This document shows positions 6,604 to 8,928 of a stretch of DNA of 8,928 bases, one piece after another (positions within the stretch are counted from its first letter, which is position 1; every line of letters starts with the position of its first letter). The stretch spans positions 1 to 8,928 of the forward strand of contig CALDBJ010000010.1 of the NCBI GenBank assembly GCA_937937835.1, written 5' to 3'. Under the pieces are notes generated by a model that saw only the letters and a program-made list of their open reading frames with translations, did no database searches and was not told the origin of the DNA. The stretch is from an uncultured Collinsella sp. (lineage in GTDB: Bacteria; Actinomycetota; Coriobacteriia; Coriobacteriales; Coriobacteriaceae). The translations under genes and the position numbers were made by a program.

Positions 6604-6611
6604 TGGTTCGT

Positions 6612-7394
6612 ATGTACTTGAGCGATACTAAGATTCAGGAGCTAATCGACAGCAAGGTGCTTCTCAATGCCGATGCTTCGAACATCGGACAGGTTACGTA
6701 TGACTTGCGCACCGAGGGATTCTACACCAACGAAAGCAAGCAATCCGAGGTAGAGCTTGGCCCCGGAGATTCGACATTCGTCTCTTGCGTTGAATGTGTT
6801 GCGTTGCCAAACGATTTGACCGCGAGCGTGCTTCTGCGCAATTCGCGCATTCGCCAGGGGCTTTCTTTGGATGCGCCGCTATATTTCCCCGGGCATGGAA
6901 CACGGCTGTTCTACCGTGTTACAAACGTAAGCGGTAACACTATTACGCTCGATAAGTCTAAGGGTATAGCGCAGGTTGCATTCCAGCGCGTTGATGGCAT
7001 GGTGGCCCATCCTTACCACGGCGCTTTCTCTGATGAACTCAACTTTAACGGACTTGCAGATTATTCCGACGTCTATGCCGGAGAACTTAAAAAGGTCGAG
7101 GACAAAAAGGAGGAAGTCGCCCACATTGAGTCTCGTATCTATGGCAACGTTCTGGCCCTCTTTGCCATCTTTGCCGCGATCTTTACGCTTGTAAATGTCA
7201 ACGTCGGAGGCCTTTCTTCCGATATTACAACCGTCAGATTTGTTGCACTCGACCTGCTGATTATTGGCGGTTTTCTGATTCTTGCATCCGCAATCGAGAC
7301 CTTCCTTGTTAAAGACAGGGAAAAGAAGGCATCGCTGCCTCTCGTATTGGGCATTGTCTGCATTGTCGTGGCAGTGGTTCTTGCATTTCAGTAA
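6612..7394 (+). CDS. dCTP deaminase/dUTPase-fold domain fused to three membrane helices
   Basis: A 260-residue protein. Residues 1 to about 130 match the dCTP deaminase (Dcd)/trimeric dUTPase fold: SDTKIQELIDSKVLLNA, then TYDLRTEGF (29-37, the PxSxDLRLG region), VECVALPNDLTASVLLRNS (60-78), IRQGLSLDA (80-88) and KGIAQVAFQRVD (117-128). In place of the catalytic GRSSxARxG the protein has LRNSRIRQG, and the position of the Dcd catalytic glutamate seems to be R102, so deamination is doubtful. A charged linker (KKVEDKKEEVAHIES, 160-174) leads to three predicted membrane helices at about 178-197, 209-233 and 242-259. Ordinary Dcd enzymes are soluble and about 190 residues. Dcd proteins are known to act in phage defence by depleting dCTP. 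Here a nucleotide-binding or sensing domain tied to the membrane is a plausible reading but is unproven. The gene has its own promoter and terminator. Confidence 0.72.
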   Translation: MYLSDTKIQELIDSKVLLNADASNIGQVTYDLRTEGFYTNESKQSEVELGPGDSTFVSCVECVALPNDLTASVLLRNSRIRQGLSLDAPLYFPGHGTRLFYRVTNVSGNTITLDKSKGIAQVAFQRVDGMVAHPYHGAFSDELNFNGLADYSDVYAGELKKVEDKKEEVAHIESRIYGNVLALFAIFAAIFTLVNVNVGGLSSDITTVRFVALDLLIIGGFLILASAIETFLVKDREKKASLPLVLGIVCIVVAVVLAFQ

Positions 7395-7449
7395 GTAGGG
7401 TGTCTCAAGTCGTGGGAGACTTGACCTAAGGTACGTTCAATTGCTCCTG

Positions 7450-7490
7450 AGTGAGGGTATTGGCTTACGCCGATACCCTCACTTTCTTTG
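7450..7490 (+). terminator. Rho-independent terminator after the Dcd-like gene
   Basis: GTGAGGGTAT (7451-7460) pairs with ATACCCTCAC (7473-7482), and GG (7462-7463) with CC (7470-7471) extends the stem around a T/G mismatch. The loop is 6 nt, and TTTCTTTG follows. An additional small hairpin, TCAAGTC/GACTTGA, lies just upstream in 7403-7425. Confidence 0.88.
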
Positions 7491-7577
7491 TATAGGGCCA
7501 CAGACAGGGCTAGCTGTCAGAGTTCGTGTCTTATGGGAATAATTCAATTCACGCCGCATTACATCTAGTCTGCTCTT

Positions 7578-7604
7578 TATACTCGGATATCAACACTAAG
7601 GGGG
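7578..7604 (+). promoter_or_regulatory. -10 element and RBS deciding the start of the 92-residue gene
   Basis: TATACT (7578-7583) is followed by the same CGGA as the -10 of the Dcd-like gene (TATACTCGGA in both). AAGGGGG (7598-7604) lies 5 nt before ATG 7610. No good -35 is seen. The longer frame from 7526 starts upstream of this -10 and is less likely. Confidence 0.5.
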
Positions 7605-7609
7605 TAGTC

Positions 7610-7888
7610 ATGTTTTGGAGCTATGTTCAGCTTGATGATGGCACCCAGTTTGCCTACTCAGAGACAAGAGAAGACGGAACCGTTCGCGTAGCCGTCGAGC
7701 GCCCGGTTGACTTTGGCTTTGACCATGCGGAATGCTTCTTGCCTGCGGTCAAATGGTTCAACGTCGAAGGATTTACTGCTGATGATCTCAATTTCTTGAC
7801 TGAATTTGTTAGATCAAACGCCCCGTTTATCTTCGAGCTCGCCGAACGCCAAAAAGCCGGATCGGCGGTTTCGCCGCTGGCCTTATGA
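7610..7888 (+). CDS. Small uncharacterised protein, first gene of the MNT cassette
   Basis: A 92-residue acidic, soluble protein. It begins FWSYVQLDDGTQFAYSE, continues with a strand-rich segment (TVRVAVERPVDFGFDHAECFLP) and ends in a helix (TADDLNFLTEFVRSNAPFIFELAER). It recalls small uncharacterised proteins of gut bacteria that begin with a similar Y-V-x-L-x-D-G-T strand, but I cannot name a domain. ATG 7610 is chosen over the earlier ATG at 7526 because of the AAGGGGG ribosome site and the -10 element between them. It lies 28 bp before the nucleotidyltransferase gene, so the two are probably cotranscribed, and it may be a partner or regulator of that protein. This role is inferred from position alone. 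It is not a HEPN protein by eye, so it is not an obvious HepT-type toxin. Confidence 0.72.
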   Translation: MFWSYVQLDDGTQFAYSETREDGTVRVAVERPVDFGFDHAECFLPAVKWFNVEGFTADDLNFLTEFVRSNAPFIFELAERQKAGSAVSPLAL

Positions 7889-7916
7889 CGTTCTGCTGTT
7901 GAACGGCAAATAACCC

Positions 7917-8216
7917 ATGATCTCACCTACCGACATATCCGCTGCCGCCTCCCGCGTGCTGGTTCAATACGACGTCAGCGAAGCATATTTATTTGGCTCG
8001 TTTGCGCGGGGCGAACAAACGCCCGATAGCGATATTGACTTGCGTCTAGTCTGCGGCAACACCATGACTTTCGGCGCGCTATACGAACTCTCCCATGAGC
8101 TTGAGAATGAACTTGGGCGAAAAGTTGATATCGTCACCAACCCACCAGAGCGCATGCGCCCGCCCTTCCGCAAAAGCATCGAGCAGGATGAGGTGCGTCT
8201 CTATGAAGCGAAGTAA
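7917..8216 (+). CDS. Minimal nucleotidyltransferase (MNT domain), MntA-like
   Basis: A 99-residue protein that is almost entirely one MNT domain of the polymerase-beta nucleotidyltransferase superfamily. The signature GSFARGE (27-33) is followed by TPDSDIDL (35-42), giving the exact GSX10DXD spacing with D39 and D41. A third acidic residue is D71 in RKVDIVT. The active site therefore looks complete. Family members in toxin-antitoxin loci transfer AMP to a partner: MntA adenylylates and silences a HEPN toxin (HepT), while other MNT proteins are themselves toxins that modify tRNA. No HEPN gene is adjacent here. Its neighbours are the 92-residue gene 28 bp upstream and a 62-residue gene overlapping its 3' end by 14 nt. 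There is no good Shine-Dalgarno sequence before ATG 7917, so translation may depend on the upstream gene. Confidence 0.85.
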   Translation: MISPTDISAAASRVLVQYDVSEAYLFGSFARGEQTPDSDIDLRLVCGNTMTFGALYELSHELENELGRKVDIVTNPPERMRPPFRKSIEQDEVRLYEAK

Positions 8217-8391
8217 ACGTGACAAGGAGCTTACAGATACCATCCCGCAGCTCATTCCGCACGCCGAGCCCAACAAGGAAAGCCTTGAGGCAATCCACGA
8301 GAGCGATGCGTTCTTTGCCAGGGGGAATCCCGGCCGCTTCGTCAACGCTGCTGACCTAATCGATGCAGCTCTAAAAGCCCCTGAAATATGA
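8203..8391 (+). CDS. Small 62-residue protein overlapping the MNT gene (possible antitoxin)
   Basis: ATG 8203 lies inside the last codons of the nucleotidyltransferase gene (14-nt overlap, different frame), with GAGG at 8190-8193 9 nt before it. The product starts with a basic MKRSKRDKEL, then TIPQLIPHAEPNKESLEAI, and ends HESDAFFARGNPGRFVNAADLIDAALK. The ending resembles the C-terminal toxin-wrapping tail of RelB/DinJ-type antitoxins, but no clear ribbon-helix-helix N-terminus is present, so it may be a remnant or an unrelated family. The overlap implies tight coupling with the MNT gene. The perfect terminator 45 nt after its stop shows it is the last gene of the cassette. It is real by context; its function is uncertain. 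Confidence 0.55.
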   Translation: MKRSKRDKELTDTIPQLIPHAEPNKESLEAIHESDAFFARGNPGRFVNAADLIDAALKAPEI

Positions 8392-8436
8392 GAGAATTCA
8401 ACCACCGAAGAGGCGATTGTCTCGGAAGTGTCAGAC

Positions 8437-8463
8437 TGGCGAGGTACGTACCTCGCCATTTTT
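8437..8463 (+). terminator. Perfect palindromic terminator closing the MNT cassette
   Basis: TGGCGAGGTAC (8437-8447) is directly followed by its exact reverse complement GTACCTCGCCA (8448-8458), then TTTTT (8459-8463). In RNA, the central bases form the loop. Confidence 0.85.
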
Positions 8464-8631
8464 ATACGTCTGCGGACATCGGAACTATCCCGCTAGCTAC
8501 AAGCCTTGCTTTTGCTTGCTGCATTTGGGTTAGATGGAACGGCTCGCCGCCCTGGGTTAACGAATGCGATTGCGGGGCTTCTTGACCCGCCTTGCATCGC
8601 TTTCCATTTATTTATATGCTTGTCCAAGAAT

Positions 8632-8652
8632 TTGGTCGTAAGGCTCGACCAA
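8632..8652 (+). repeat. 7-bp inverted repeat
   Basis: TTGGTCG (8632-8638) and CGACCAA (8646-8652) form a perfect 7-bp stem with a 7-nt loop. No T-tract follows. It is the first of three hairpins in the noncoding stretch. Confidence 0.5.
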
Positions 8653-8731
8653 CGGAAACAAAAGAAAGCCTACCGAGAAGATCTTGATCGCAGGGCGCGA
8701 CCAGCGCAATCAAAATAACGCTCGCAGAGAA

Positions 8732-8764
8732 GGCGCCTTCAATCGCATTGATTGGAGGCGCCTC
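8732..8764 (+). repeat. 14-bp near-perfect inverted repeat
   Basis: Bases 8732-8745 (AGGCGCCTTCAATC) pair with 8751-8764 (GATTGGAGGCGCCT) with one G-T wobble and a 5-nt loop (GCATT). The following bases are CTAATACC, so it is not a classical terminator. Confidence 0.65.
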
Positions 8765-8821
8765 TAATACCAAGCGATATCTATTCTGCCAGAGAGCCTG
8801 GAGCAAGGGCGGCGGTCGAAT

Positions 8822-8867
8822 GAGTCTCCTAAAAGGTATCGCTAGGGCGATACCTTTTAGGAGACTC
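8822..8867 (+). repeat. Perfect 21-bp inverted repeat with 4-nt loop
   Basis: The arm at 8822-8842 (GAGTCTCCT through GGTATCGC) is exactly complementary to 8847-8867, leaving the loop TAGG. Neither side has a flanking T-tract. This is the longest perfect inverted repeat in the window. Confidence 0.8.
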
Positions 8868-8907
8868 GCGTGGAACTGTGGCATGGTTCTCAGAAGATCA
8901 TTGAGAC

Positions 8908-8927
8908 TCCCCAGATTGGCCTGGGGA
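8908..8927 (+). repeat. 7-bp inverted repeat at the window edge
   Basis: TCCCCAG (8908-8914) pairs with CTGGGGA (8921-8927) around a 6-nt loop. The window ends one base later, so whether a T-tract follows and makes it a terminator cannot be seen. Confidence 0.4.
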
Positions 8928-8928
8928 A

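Larger units (their letters stand above)
8464..8928. other. 465-bp region without a convincing gene, rich in inverted repeats
   Basis: No open frame on either strand here has a ribosome site or a recognisable product. The longest (70 residues on + and 90 on -) look random in composition. The stretch holds several hairpins (8632-8652, 8732-8764, 8822-8867, 8908-8927). It could carry an untranslated RNA, terminators of genes beyond the window edge, or remnants of a mobile element. Confidence 0.5.

Noticed and set aside
6540..6611. Upstream extension of the Dcd-like protein by 24 residues from ATG 6540
   Set aside because: The extended -10 element at 6579-6587 lies inside it, there is no ribosome site before 6540, and family similarity begins at the Met encoded at 6612.
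7526..7609. Longer form of the 92-residue protein starting at 7526
   Set aside because: No ribosome site precedes 7526. A -10 element and a strong AAGGGGG site lie between it and ATG 7610.
8388..8884. Short open frames on both strands in the last 500 bases
   Set aside because: They have no ribosome sites, overlap hairpins and encode random-looking sequence.
8822..8928. CRISPR array or tandem repeat
   Set aside because: The repeats here are single inverted pairs of differing sequence, with no regularly spaced direct repeats.

Overview
The window looks like an accessory (defence-island) segment of a chromosome from a gut actinobacterium of the Coriobacteriia, probably Collinsella or a relative. 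This assignment is an inference. It rests on a GC-rich surface-protein gene with an LPKTS-type sorting signal, clear GGAG/AAGGAAG-type ribosome sites, and small accessory proteins that resemble gut-actinobacterial ones. No rRNA, tRNA, IS transposase or CRISPR array is visible. All genes lie on the + strand.

Region 1 (1-3986) is AT-richer. It opens with the 3' end of an unrecognised gene (1-258). A Gabija-like pair follows: an OLD-family ATPase/TOPRIM nuclease (356-2053) and, 5 bp later, an unusually compact UvrD-type helicase (2059-3192). Next is a 234-residue protein with a W-x-x-Y-N-x-x-K-H-x-R signature (3282-3986) that may be a HEPN-like extra component.

Region 2 (4160-5261) is strikingly GC-rich. 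It encodes a secreted, sortase-type surface protein with a low-complexity, beta-helix-like body. Its 3' end is folded into a 12-bp inverted repeat and it lacks the usual basic C-terminal tail. A strong terminator follows at 5300-5333.

Region 3 (5393-6443) is an AbiF/AbiD (Abi_2, HEPN) locus. A good promoter (TTGACG-17 bp-TAGCAT) drives a predicted structured small RNA of about 70 nt that ends in a hairpin plus T-tract immediately upstream of the Abi_2 gene. The Abi_2 frame is cut by a single in-frame TAA that is followed at once by ATG, giving N- and C-terminal halves. Known AbiF loci pair a HEPN toxin with an upstream RNA antitoxin, so this looks like such a system with a broken or split toxin.

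Region 4 (6582-7490) is a single gene with its own extended -10 promoter and a strong terminator. It encodes a dCTP-deaminase/dUTPase-fold domain fused to three predicted membrane helices. By hand alignment its catalytic residues are replaced.

Region 5 (7578-8463) is a small toxin-antitoxin-like cassette: a 92-residue unknown protein, a minimal nucleotidyltransferase (MNT) with intact GSX10DXD, and an overlapping 62-residue protein, closed by a perfect palindromic terminator. The remaining 465 bases (8464-8928) have no convincing gene but hold several inverted repeats, including a perfect 21-bp one.

Together the window reads as a stack of independent anti-phage or toxin-antitoxin modules, each with its own promoter or terminator, with one surface-protein gene between them. 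The least familiar parts are the third gene of the Gabija-like cluster, the membrane-fused Dcd-like protein and the interrupted AbiF locus with its RNA.
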